DNA of 64,000 nt, taken from Clostridium sp. Marseille-P299 (GTDB taxonomy: Bacteria; Bacillota; Clostridia; Lachnospirales; Lachnospiraceae). Of the stretch, positions 56,716-64,000 are shown piece by piece; within the stretch, counting starts at the first letter, position 1; every line of letters begins with the position of its first letter. The position numbers and the translations under genes are program-made. The notes under the pieces are model-generated. The model worked only from the letters and a program-made list of their open reading frames with translations. It had not been told where the DNA came from and did not search any database. The stretch lies in the NCBI RefSeq assembly GCF_900078195.1, contig NZ_FJVE01000007.1, forward strand, positions 1,860,001-1,924,000, written 5' to 3'.

Positions 56716-57083
56716 CCGAATAATGTATTTCACCAAATGATTGATGAGAGTATTACTTTAATTAATACCACCGGCTTAGCTGGTGGTAAATTTTCATTAC
56801 GAAACAAATAAAAAAAGATAGAAATTTTATTTTCCTATCTTTCTATATTTACAATGATTAAAAATAATTATTATTCAAACTTTTTTGAAAATTCTATCTT
56901 TAAAATCTAGTGATACTCAAACTAATATTCGTCAAACATCAAAGTTAATATATTAGTCACAAGCTGATAATTAGCAAGCTACTTTTTCAATCTTCGCACA
57001 TGCTTTTCAAATAGCACAAGGTATCTAAGATTTAAAGCCAATACAATTAAATATAAATATTATCTATTTGTTCTAAGCTAATT
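56716..57083. other. Intergenic region with palindrome and hairpin
   Basis: A palindrome TACCACCGGCT-T-AGCTGGTGGTA (56766-56788) resembles the hairpin at the end of the IS200-like element. A second hairpin, AAAGATAG ... CTATCTTT, lies at about 56813-56842. The second may be a terminator for either flanking gene. No gene is visible. Confidence 0.5.
56766..56788. repeat. Palindrome resembling the IS200-element end hairpin
   Basis: An 11-bp stem (one G-T pair) with a single-base loop. The core CCACCGGCT-x-AGC(C/T)GGTGG is the same as at 4499-4519, apart from one base. No transposase lies beside it. Confidence 0.65.
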
Positions 57084-57899
57084 TTACGCTAACAGAACTC
57101 TTTCTCCGTGTTCTCCAACCCAAGCCTTAAGATGTGGATATTTAACCTTAAGATAACTTGTAAATAATTCTGGATTCTCACTATTCCCTGGAAACATCTC
57201 ATAATGTCCTGGTACTACCAAATCCGGTTCTATATAACCCGCCAAATCAACAGCTTCCTGATAGGTCATATTTCCAATGATATTGCTTTCTAATCGTTTT
57301 GCATCCCTACCGTTAATAGGTAAAAAGATAGCATTAAAATGACCGTTAGCTTTCAGTTTTTCATATAACTCTGGATAAATACAGGTATCGCCCGCATGAT
57401 AGATTTTAACCCCATTTCCCTCAATTATATATCCTAGACAAGGATATTCACCCGTCCTTTTATCTTGATTTAATAATTCATGAGCTGAGGCAATTCCAGC
57501 AATAGATATTCCACATAATTTAACACATACTCCATCATCCATACCAATAAATCGATCTTCTTCTATCTCTAAATCCTTAGGTAAAGAGGGAAGGACTAGA
57601 CTTGGAGTAATAAATTTAGCATTTGGAGAACTTTTAGACATTTGATTCCATGATGATCGATCAATATGATCAGAGTGGTCATGAGTACCTAATATAATAT
57701 CTGCATTCCTTACCACACTTGGATTTAATAATGTAGGAATACTCCTTCTTTTGCTATCTTCTAAATATGCGTCAATATAGAGAATTGTCTCTCCTATCTT
57801 TATAGCATATCCCATCTGACCAAGCCACCAAAAAGCAAATTCACCATAACCTACCTTACATTCATTTATATCATTTATTAATTCTGATCCTGTTTTCAT
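57084..57899 (-). CDS. MBL-fold metal-dependent hydrolase, UlaG-like
   Basis: 271 residues. T-H-D-H-S-D-H-I-D near 77-84 is the metal-binding motif; H-A-G-D-T near 165-169 and P-G-H-Y-E-M near 233-238 supply the rest. This pattern fits the UlaG-like group, whose best-known member opens L-ascorbate-6-phosphate lactone. The F-W-W-L-G-Q-M-G-Y start is typical. Alone in its unit; GGTAGG lies upstream of the ATG at 57899. Confidence 0.8.
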   Translation of the reverse strand: MKTGSELINDINECKVGYGEFAFWWLGQMGYAIKIGETILYIDAYLEDSKRRSIPTLLNPSVVRNADIILGTHDHSDHIDRSSWNQMSKSSPNAKFITPSLVLPSLPKDLEIEEDRFIGMDDGVCVKLCGISIAGIASAHELLNQDKRTGEYPCLGYIIEGNGVKIYHAGDTCIYPELYEKLKANGHFNAIFLPINGRDAKRLESNIIGNMTYQEAVDLAGYIEPDLVVPGHYEMFPGNSENPELFTSYLKVKYPHLKAWVGEHGERVLLA

Positions 57900-58211
57900 A
57901 TGCCTACCTTTTCCTTTAAAATATTCTTTCCTAGAATAATTATTTGCTCCAAACTAATCTTATAATAATTTAATTATATCATTTTTATTTAAATAAAAGA
58001 AGATAAATACAACACACGCTTCTTCTTAATCAAATTAAAAACACTTTAAGCAACAAAAAAGATCACCCTATAATGTTTACACATCATAAGATGATCTTTT
58101 TAAAACAAAGTGAGTAGCAGATAAAATCCCCATACTTATTCGCAATACAATCCCGAATATCCATATCCTTGACCATAGTTTACCGTTGCTGATTACCACC
58201 ATAAATTATTA
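57900..58211. other. Intergenic region with hairpin repeat copy C
   Basis: Only the hairpin repeat at 58052-58105 is notable. The remaining AT-rich DNA shows no gene. The repeat could terminate the galactanase gene on the minus strand. Confidence 0.4.
58052..58105. repeat. Interspersed hairpin repeat, copy C
   Basis: ACAAAAAAGATCACCCTATAATG, then ACATCATAAGATGATCTTTTT. The stem is stronger than in copy A (GATCA ... TGATC), with matching changes on both sides, so the fold rather than the sequence is being kept. Confidence 0.7.
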
Positions 58212-60281
58212 TCAATCAGAAATTCTATTTAACGTAAAGTCATCCACAGTTCCCCAGCTCTTAGCATTACACTTTATCCTCACACCAATTTTAAGAATAC
58301 CATCCGTAACCTTTATTTCAGGTATGGTAGGATTCTTCCAATCTCCATAAGTGGTTACCATAAAGGAAACGTTTTGTTCTTCTCCGTTCGTAATCGCATA
58401 TAACTCCATAACAGAATCTGGAGAAATGTCACCACCCTGAGAATAAACAGAAAGCTGATACATCCCAGGTTCCAAGTCGCCTAATTCCTGCTCAATAGAA
58501 AATTCCATATCCGAATCTTCTGACCAAAAATGGTAAGCAATATCACCAGTATACGCATCCTTTGCATTTTCCTGATAATCCGTTGGATTATATTCACCTG
58601 CATAAGTAATCTTCCACATGGAAGTATCGGAATCCTCAAAACTTGGATTTTTAACAAGGTTAATCATCTTAACCTCTACCTGGCAGGTAACAGTCAAACC
58701 ATCCGTAGTAGTCCCCGTAACCTCATAGGTACCAGCAATGTTTGTGTCCATAACAGCAAGCTGTGTCTCATCCCAAACAACAGCAGACTTTTTATTTGAT
58801 GAACGTTCATTGTAAATAATATCAACCGCTTCAGGAAGTTCAATTTTCTCACCTACATTGCAAGAAATATAAACCTTAGGAATATTATCAATTGCTAAAG
58901 ATGCGTTTGAACCATATTGTAAGTACTTGAATACATTTAAGGATGCAAGTGGATAGCCATCAAAATCAAACATTGCCTGATTGTCCCATGAACAGCCACC
59001 GTAAAACAATCCCGCTTCTGTCGGGTCATAATCAGCCGCATAGCTACTTGCCCAACCGCTTCCAAACTCTTCCCAAATAGGAGAATTATCTTCTGAAGCT
59101 TTACCAACTGGAATCCATGTTCCCTCCCAATAGAATACACCGAGTACACCGACTTCATTTGCCGCTGCACAGATATCACGAATCATACTAGCTTGCCCCT
59201 GTACGGTTGCAGCATAACCATCCACTAGGTCATCTATGCCGTTGAAGCTATTCCCACTGCCATCCCCATCTTCGGAAGTATAACAATAAGAGGTTTCTGC
59301 AATCATAACTTTTTTACCGTAATTATCTATGATATTTTTAGCAACCGTCTGCATATTTTCATTTGTACCATCCCAGAATGGATAATAAGACAACCCAAAG
59401 ATATCATAATCAAGTCCAAATTCTGACAGACTTGAAGCTATTTTATTTATTTCATGACTATTCACAATATTCGTATAATGTACGGCAATCTGAATCTCTT
59501 TTTCGTAAGTCTTTGATATTTCACGAACTGCACGACTTCCTGATTGCAAAAGATTCATTACCTTAGGCATACCTATTTCACCGGACATACCTTTATTGAT
59601 TTCATTACCAATCTGCACCATTCCCACATTTACACCTGCGTCAAGCATTTCTGTAAGACTTTCTATTGTAAATTCATAGAGTGCATCGCATTTTTCATCA
59701 TTACTCATGCCTTTCCATGCCTTTGGTACATGCTGTCTTTTAGGATCAGCCCAGAAGTCAGAATAGTGGAAATCAATGCAAACCTTCATACCATACTTGG
59801 TTGCTCGCTTTCCAAGTTCGATAGCAGTAGCAACATCATTATTTCCTCCACCATATCCGTTGCCGTTTTCATCGTATGGATCATTCCATACACGCAGACG
59901 TATGTAGTTTACACCGGACTGTGCTAATGTCATGAAGACATCCTGCTCTTCACCTTCATAGTTATAATAGGTAACGCCACTGTTTTCGAGCACAAGTACA
60001 GAAGACGCATCCATACCTCTTATAAAGTCATCAGAAATAGTTTCAATCGGTTCAACATATATATCAGATTCTTCAGGACCATCTGGAAGTGGAAATATGA
60101 CTACTTCAATATCTGACTCTTTTTGTGTTAATGCTTGTGTTTCTTTGTCCGACTCTGTTTGTGTTGATACCTGTGTTTTTGCGCCAGACTCAGTACTGCT
60201 TGCTCCACAACCTGACAAAACTGTGGAATAAAGACTAACAATGATGCAGAAAGCCATTAATTTTATGTGAGATTGCCTCAT
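58212..60281 (-). CDS. Lipoprotein endo-beta-1,4-galactanase (GH53) with Ig-like and carbohydrate-binding domains
   Basis: 689 residues from the ATG at 60281, which has GGGAGG upstream. Signal peptide with lipobox L-S-G-C (Cys25), a threonine/serine/glutamate-rich linker, then the GH53 catalytic domain (about 80-420) with acid/base Glu227 (Q-I-G-N-E-I) and nucleophile Glu329 (I-A-E-T-S-Y). Next a bacterial Ig-like domain (about 450-530) and a C-terminal binding module beginning L-V-K-N-P-S-F-E (about 545-689), like CBM61-type galactan binders. It cuts beta-1,4-galactan of pectin side chains on the cell surface. It lies downstream of the GH42 gene and a lectin fragment. Confidence 0.9.
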   Translation of the reverse strand: MRQSHIKLMAFCIIVSLYSTVLSGCGASSTESGAKTQVSTQTESDKETQALTQKESDIEVVIFPLPDGPEESDIYVEPIETISDDFIRGMDASSVLVLENSGVTYYNYEGEEQDVFMTLAQSGVNYIRLRVWNDPYDENGNGYGGGNNDVATAIELGKRATKYGMKVCIDFHYSDFWADPKRQHVPKAWKGMSNDEKCDALYEFTIESLTEMLDAGVNVGMVQIGNEINKGMSGEIGMPKVMNLLQSGSRAVREISKTYEKEIQIAVHYTNIVNSHEINKIASSLSEFGLDYDIFGLSYYPFWDGTNENMQTVAKNIIDNYGKKVMIAETSYCYTSEDGDGSGNSFNGIDDLVDGYAATVQGQASMIRDICAAANEVGVLGVFYWEGTWIPVGKASEDNSPIWEEFGSGWASSYAADYDPTEAGLFYGGCSWDNQAMFDFDGYPLASLNVFKYLQYGSNASLAIDNIPKVYISCNVGEKIELPEAVDIIYNERSSNKKSAVVWDETQLAVMDTNIAGTYEVTGTTTDGLTVTCQVEVKMINLVKNPSFEDSDTSMWKITYAGEYNPTDYQENAKDAYTGDIAYHFWSEDSDMEFSIEQELGDLEPGMYQLSVYSQGGDISPDSVMELYAITNGEEQNVSFMVTTYGDWKNPTIPEIKVTDGILKIGVRIKCNAKSWGTVDDFTLNRISD

Positions 60282-60310
60282 ATATATCCTCCCAATTGTA
60301 AAGTGACACA

Positions 60311-60517
60311 TTATTCTGCTTTTTCCAAATACCAACGCTGGCATGCACCGCCCCAATAGGTCCACTGAGCAATATTTCCACCAGATTCTGTACTCCTATT
60401 GTACACATCAAGACAAGAAGCACTGTTAGTAACCCTCGTTTTTATTGCGTAAATGCCCTCTTGTATTTCTACAATTTCAAATTTCTGGTTTGTAGGGCTT
60501 GTGTTAACCACCTTCAT
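60311..60517 (-). pseudogene. Ricin-B lectin (CBM13-like) domain fragment
   Basis: A 68-codon frame with I-Y-A-I-K-T, S-C-L-D-V-Y-N-R-S-T, G-G-N-I-A-Q-W-T-Y and C-Q-R-W-Y-L-E. This is one to one and a half repeats of the ricin-type beta-trefoil, whose Q-x-W ends each repeat. A full trefoil has three repeats (about 130 residues), so this is a truncated tail. It lies just after the GH42 gene, overlapping its last 14 bases in another frame, and has no ribosome site of its own. It is probably the remains of a larger enzyme or of a C-terminal domain lost from GH42 by frameshift. Confidence 0.6.
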
Positions 60518-62546
60518 TAGACGATTGCTCTTCGTTATTTTCCTTCCAATAAACGGCTGTCCCATACTGTCCAATAACTCCAGTATCGGAGCCCATAAGA
60601 AGCTTCCATTCTGTATCCTCCAAGCTGACATAGAATGCTTCTTCATTGAAATTTTGTATAAACAGGAATATTTTCGTATCATTCTCTCTTGAAGTCACCG
60701 ATACTCCTTCCGGTATAGTAAAAGGCACCGGAAGCAGCTGTTTTTCCTCTGCTAGTTTCTGACATAAATCATCATAGAAGCTTTCTTCGAAATCTGCACA
60801 AATATAGTAAGCTGTGCCTTTTTCATACGAATTCCGCACGAATGCTGGAGAGCCTGCATAAAAATCAGATTCATAAGTAAGAAGTGTCTCTGCAGAATCT
60901 GTCCTAATCAGATCACAGAAATTCTTACATTCATATTGCTTTTCCTCTTCAAAGAATTTTCCTGTTGATTTACCACAGTTACGATCATCATCGTAAAGAG
61001 CATCCAGTTCGGTGCTTCGTAGTCCAAAAACGTCCATAAGCTGATGTGGTGTTCCGCCTAAATGACACAGATCACTTTCATTTACTATTCCTGACCAATA
61101 AGTCATAACAAAAGTTCCACCTGCAGCTATGAAATTACGAATTTTTCTTTCAATATCACTGCGGAACATATAAAGCATTGGTGCAAATACTAAGTCATAG
61201 TCTTTTAACTCTTCTTCCATATCCAGAATATCTACATTTAATCCAAGCTTTCGTAAACCATGATACATTTTTTTCAGAGTATCCTTATAGTGGAGGTCCC
61301 TGTTTCTTGGTCCCTGGGAATCCTCCATCGCCCAACGGCTTTCACAGTCATGCAGAATTGCAACTCTTGCTTTTGTTTTGCTTCCCACAATTTCTGAAAG
61401 CTGGGTCAGCTGACTTCCTACTTCTGTGACCTCTTTAAACACTCTGGTATCCATACCGCCATAATGATCAATGACTGCACCGTGGAATTTCTCACTGGCA
61501 CCACGGCTCTGGCGAATTTGAAAATACTGAACACTGTCTGATCCATGGGCAATAGCCTGTAAGGAAGCAGCACTTAACATTCCGGGACGTTTTAACTTGC
61601 TAACACTCTGCCAGTTCGTGGCGGACGGGCAGGACTCCATCAAAAGGAATGGTTTTTTCAAAAGACTTCTCATAAAATCATGTTGAAAAGCTGTATCGAG
61701 CGCCGTTTTTTTCTCCTCCTCTTTATGCCAGGTTGGATAGTTATCCCAGGAGGCAATTTCTATCAGTTCCTTGAACTTATGATAATTTAGGCCTTTAAAA
61801 TCATACATCATATTGATTGTAACAGGAAGTTCTGAACCACCATCCCGAATGGCTTTTTTCTCCCATGAAACAAAATCTGCTGTCTGGTCTGTTACAAATC
61901 GTTTCCAGTCCAGATTCAATCCATGAAGCATCTGTTCTCCCTTTGGTGACGGGCTTTCCACTTGTGCAAAGTTCTGGTAAGTGTGACTCCAGAAGGTCGT
62001 ATTCCAAGCTTTATTCAAAGCTTCAATCGTTCCATATTTTTTTTCAAGCCACTGCCTAAAAGCTTTCTGGCACAAAGGACAATGACAATCTCCACCGAGT
62101 TCGTTGGAAATATGCCAGATGGTCACAGCCGGGTGATTACCAAACTGCTCACTAAGTTTTCGGTCAATCTTATAAATTGCTTCACGGTACACTAAAGAGG
62201 TATAGCAGTGATTATGTCTTCCACCAAACAGATTTTTGGTACGATCTGCATTTACCCGAAGGACCTCTGAATAAGCGTCTGCCAGCCATTTTGGTCTGGC
62301 TCCAGATGGTGTTGATAAAATGACAGAAATTCCATTTTCGTAAAGATCATCCAGAATCTGCTTTAACCAGTCGAATTCATAGAAACCCTCCCGTGGCTCT
62401 AATGTTGACCAGGAAAACATACCAAGTGTTACTTCATTAATATGGGCTGCCTTCATGTATTCAATATCTTGTTTTAAAATTTCTGGTGTATCCAGCCATT
62501 GCTCTGGATTATAATCCCCACCGTATATAAATCCTTTCTGCTTCAT
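60504..62546 (-). CDS. Beta-galactosidase, GH42
   Basis: 680 residues, no signal peptide, so cytoplasmic. G-G-D-Y-N-P-E-Q-W at 9-17 is the family opener; acid/base Glu149 (I-S-N-E-L), nucleophile Glu304 (L-L-M-E-S-C-P-S). A zinc cluster (C-H-C-P-L-C near 154-159) is typical. The trimerisation domain and the C-terminal beta domain follow. It releases galactose from the galacto-oligosaccharides made by the GH53 enzymes. Start ATG with GGAGAG upstream. A lectin fragment overlaps its 3' end. Confidence 0.9.
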   Translation of the reverse strand: MKQKGFIYGGDYNPEQWLDTPEILKQDIEYMKAAHINEVTLGMFSWSTLEPREGFYEFDWLKQILDDLYENGISVILSTPSGARPKWLADAYSEVLRVNADRTKNLFGGRHNHCYTSLVYREAIYKIDRKLSEQFGNHPAVTIWHISNELGGDCHCPLCQKAFRQWLEKKYGTIEALNKAWNTTFWSHTYQNFAQVESPSPKGEQMLHGLNLDWKRFVTDQTADFVSWEKKAIRDGGSELPVTINMMYDFKGLNYHKFKELIEIASWDNYPTWHKEEEKKTALDTAFQHDFMRSLLKKPFLLMESCPSATNWQSVSKLKRPGMLSAASLQAIAHGSDSVQYFQIRQSRGASEKFHGAVIDHYGGMDTRVFKEVTEVGSQLTQLSEIVGSKTKARVAILHDCESRWAMEDSQGPRNRDLHYKDTLKKMYHGLRKLGLNVDILDMEEELKDYDLVFAPMLYMFRSDIERKIRNFIAAGGTFVMTYWSGIVNESDLCHLGGTPHQLMDVFGLRSTELDALYDDDRNCGKSTGKFFEEEKQYECKNFCDLIRTDSAETLLTYESDFYAGSPAFVRNSYEKGTAYYICADFEESFYDDLCQKLAEEKQLLPVPFTIPEGVSVTSRENDTKIFLFIQNFNEEAFYVSLEDTEWKLLMGSDTGVIGQYGTAVYWKENNEEQSSNEGG

Positions 62547-62575
62547 AACATCATCTCTCCATTTTTATTTTTTAT

Positions 62576-62600
62576 GGTATGTGCATAAACTGCACATACC
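62576..62600 (-). repeat. Intercistronic hairpin in the galactan operon
   Basis: GGTATGTGCA, loop TAAAC, TGCACATACC gives a perfect 10-bp stem between the second GH53 gene and the GH42 gene. No T-tract, so probably an mRNA processing or stability element. Confidence 0.7.
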
Positions 62601-62634
62601 AATGACACGATTTATCTTCTTGTAAATATAAAGA

Positions 62635-64000
62635 TTATGAAAAGAGTTGAAATTTTCGTATTAGCCCATACACTGGCGGTGATTTTATTTTTATTCCAAC
62701 TGTTATTTTTCCAGGTTTACATAAGACATGTTTCACTTCATAGATTCCCCATTCATGCTCGGTGGGATGAATCATCGTCTCACATATCTCTTCTGATGTC
62801 TTTATAAATAAACGTATCTCAACATTCGTGGTATCTGTTCCTTTATATTCCACCTGCAGATTATAGTAATCTTCTTTGGTAATGTCCACCTGCTGACTGA
62901 CACAAAAGGTAAAGTTCTTTGGAGACTCCACACGAATGGCATTCAGTGGCGGTGCTGGAAAAGGATCTTCAAATTCCGGAAAAAGCTGTACAACAACCTG
63001 CTCTTCTGATTTTTCCAAATCCCACTGAGTCAGCCCGTTATCCCAGTTTGTATCTGAAAGCAAATTCTTTCTGACAGGCATCTCTTTGAATACCTGAACT
63101 CTACAGCTAACGGGTTCTTTTACGCCTTCTATCTTTCCTTGAATGGAATATGTTCCTTCCACCCATTCTGGCAAATCTGTTTCCCAAATTACCGATTTCT
63201 TTTCTAATGTACCATCATAATACAGTACGGAAAGCTGTTCTGGAAGTACTGGGTATTTGCCTTCCTGAATTTGAAGAAGTGGTGGTTCATATACTTTCGC
63301 TGTCTCCTTGCTACGAAACTTTTCTCTGCTAAACTCAAAAGAATGAATTCCTTCTAATACCTGTCCGTTTTCATCGAGAAGTCCCATGTTTTCAGCCCAT
63401 CCACCTTCCCCTGGCTGTGGCATACAAAGAGGTTCCCAATAGTATACACCACACCCCATCTGATTCGGAAGGGAAGCTGTAATATTCATAACTAAGTCCA
63501 GTACCTTTTTCTGCCCTTCCGGTGTGGCTAGAACTCCAGCAATCTTTTCCTGACTTTCATCGATAAATCCATGCGCACTCTTTCTCCAGGCATGAGCTGT
63601 CTCCACAATCATAATTGGCTTCTGATAATCCAAAACCAGCTTACTTAAAGTCTCTTTTAAATCCATGAAGGTTCCATGCCAAAACGGATAGTAAGACAGT
63701 CCTATCAGGTCAAAATCCTCTAAACCTGCCTCAAAAGCTTTGTCGAACCACTCTTTTATGTAAAAATAACGTCCCCCCTGGTCCAAATGAATCATAATTT
63801 TCATAGTATCCGAATCTGCAACTGCTCTGGCACCTTGGATTCCTGCATTCACCAGCTCAACCATTCCTGTATAATTAGGAAGCTCACCTTCGGGAAAAAG
63901 CAGACCACTTCGAATCTCATTTCCAATCTGCACGATTTCTGGAAGAACTCCTTCTCCCTTTAAAGTCAGCAGGGTATCTCTTGTATAGGTAAATACTGCT
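62635..64000 (-). CDS. Endo-beta-1,4-galactanase (GH53), 5' end outside the window
   Basis: The frame is open to the window edge, so the start is missing; about 454 residues are visible. The catalytic acid is in V-Q-I-G-N-E-I close to the edge, the nucleophile in I-V-E-T-A-H-A-W. After the barrel (to about position 63310) come an Ig-like domain and a C-terminal beta-sandwich module, as in the other GH53. The two GH53 proteins are only moderately alike, so they are not a recent duplicate and may differ in attack pattern or location. Upstream partner of GH42 in the same transcription unit. Confidence 0.85.
   Translation of the reverse strand, partial: AVFTYTRDTLLTLKGEGVLPEIVQIGNEIRSGLLFPEGELPNYTGMVELVNAGIQGARAVADSDTMKIMIHLDQGGRYFYIKEWFDKAFEAGLEDFDLIGLSYYPFWHGTFMDLKETLSKLVLDYQKPIMIVETAHAWRKSAHGFIDESQEKIAGVLATPEGQKKVLDLVMNITASLPNQMGCGVYYWEPLCMPQPGEGGWAENMGLLDENGQVLEGIHSFEFSREKFRSKETAKVYEPPLLQIQEGKYPVLPEQLSVLYYDGTLEKKSVIWETDLPEWVEGTYSIQGKIEGVKEPVSCRVQVFKEMPVRKNLLSDTNWDNGLTQWDLEKSEEQVVVQLFPEFEDPFPAPPLNAIRVESPKNFTFCVSQQVDITKEDYYNLQVEYKGTDTTNVEIRLFIKTSEEICETMIHPTEHEWGIYEVKHVLCKPGKITVGIKIKSPPVYGLIRKFQLFS

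Noticed and set aside
59544..59927. 127-residue frame opposite the GH53 gene
   Set aside because: A shadow on the strand opposite a clear catalytic domain; histidine/cysteine-rich only because of codon usage on the real strand.
60518..60682. N-terminal extension of the lectin fragment into GH42
   Set aside because: These residues are the out-of-frame reading of the GH42 C-terminus; only the part after 60517 resembles a lectin.

Overview
The window reads as chromosomal DNA of a low-GC, spore-former-type Firmicute, most likely a plant-polysaccharide-degrading Lachnospiraceae close to Lachnoclostridium (Clostridium) phytofermentans. The pointers are strong AGGAGG ribosome binding sites, AT-rich intergenic DNA, YesM/YesN two-component control of a sugar ABC importer, GH53/GH42 galactan enzymes, a XerS-like recombinase and group IIC-type introns. 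The species is inferred from gene content, not from a marker gene. I saw no rRNA, tRNA or CRISPR array.

Layout. 1-4345 (+): the 3' end of what looks like a peptide export/maturation operon, with the tail of an FtsX/MacB-type permease, its ATPase, a fused ABC exporter and a subtilase with an unusual C-terminal half. 4346-8340: an AT-rich accessory island holding a frameshifted IS200/IS605 element, a fossil serine-recombinase gene, an unknown protein whose only well-placed start is ATT, a long perfect inverted repeat, a serine-recombinase-like protein with a degenerate active-site motif, and a reverse-strand gene fossil. 8343-20194: an ion transporter of the SLC13/ArsB type, two near-identical 1,918-bp group II introns (10048-11965 and 15006-16923), each directly after a Rho-independent terminator, a type I toxin-antitoxin module with a 32-residue membrane peptide, a secreted SH3-M23 peptidase, a beta-carbonic anhydrase, a membrane hydrolase and an HEXXH protein. 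20381-43335: housekeeping and stress genes, including a DbpA-like helicase, a XerS-like recombinase, several hydrolases, a chemoreceptor, a LysR-flavodoxin locus, SfsA, a MATE pump with a divergent MerR regulator and a classic 19-bp-spacer promoter, and a large flotillin-like protein.

43993-53789 (-) is a carbohydrate locus. The YesN/YesM two-component pair lies upstream of a binding protein, two permeases, an 812-residue cytoplasmic protein with a predicted (alpha/alpha)6 core, and a KdgF-like cupin. KdgF acts on unsaturated uronates, so the 812-residue protein may be a lyase or related enzyme on uronate oligosaccharides. 54934-57899 carries a GMC oxidoreductase and an MBL-fold hydrolase. 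58212-64000 (-) is a galactan-degradation cluster in the transcribed order endo-galactanase GH53 (cut by the window edge), beta-galactosidase GH42, a ricin-B lectin fragment, and a lipoprotein GH53 galactanase with binding modules.

The items most worth following up are the type I toxin-antitoxin module, the 812-residue protein with KdgF, the degenerate recombinase island, the subtilase fusion, and a hairpin repeat present three times in gaps between genes.
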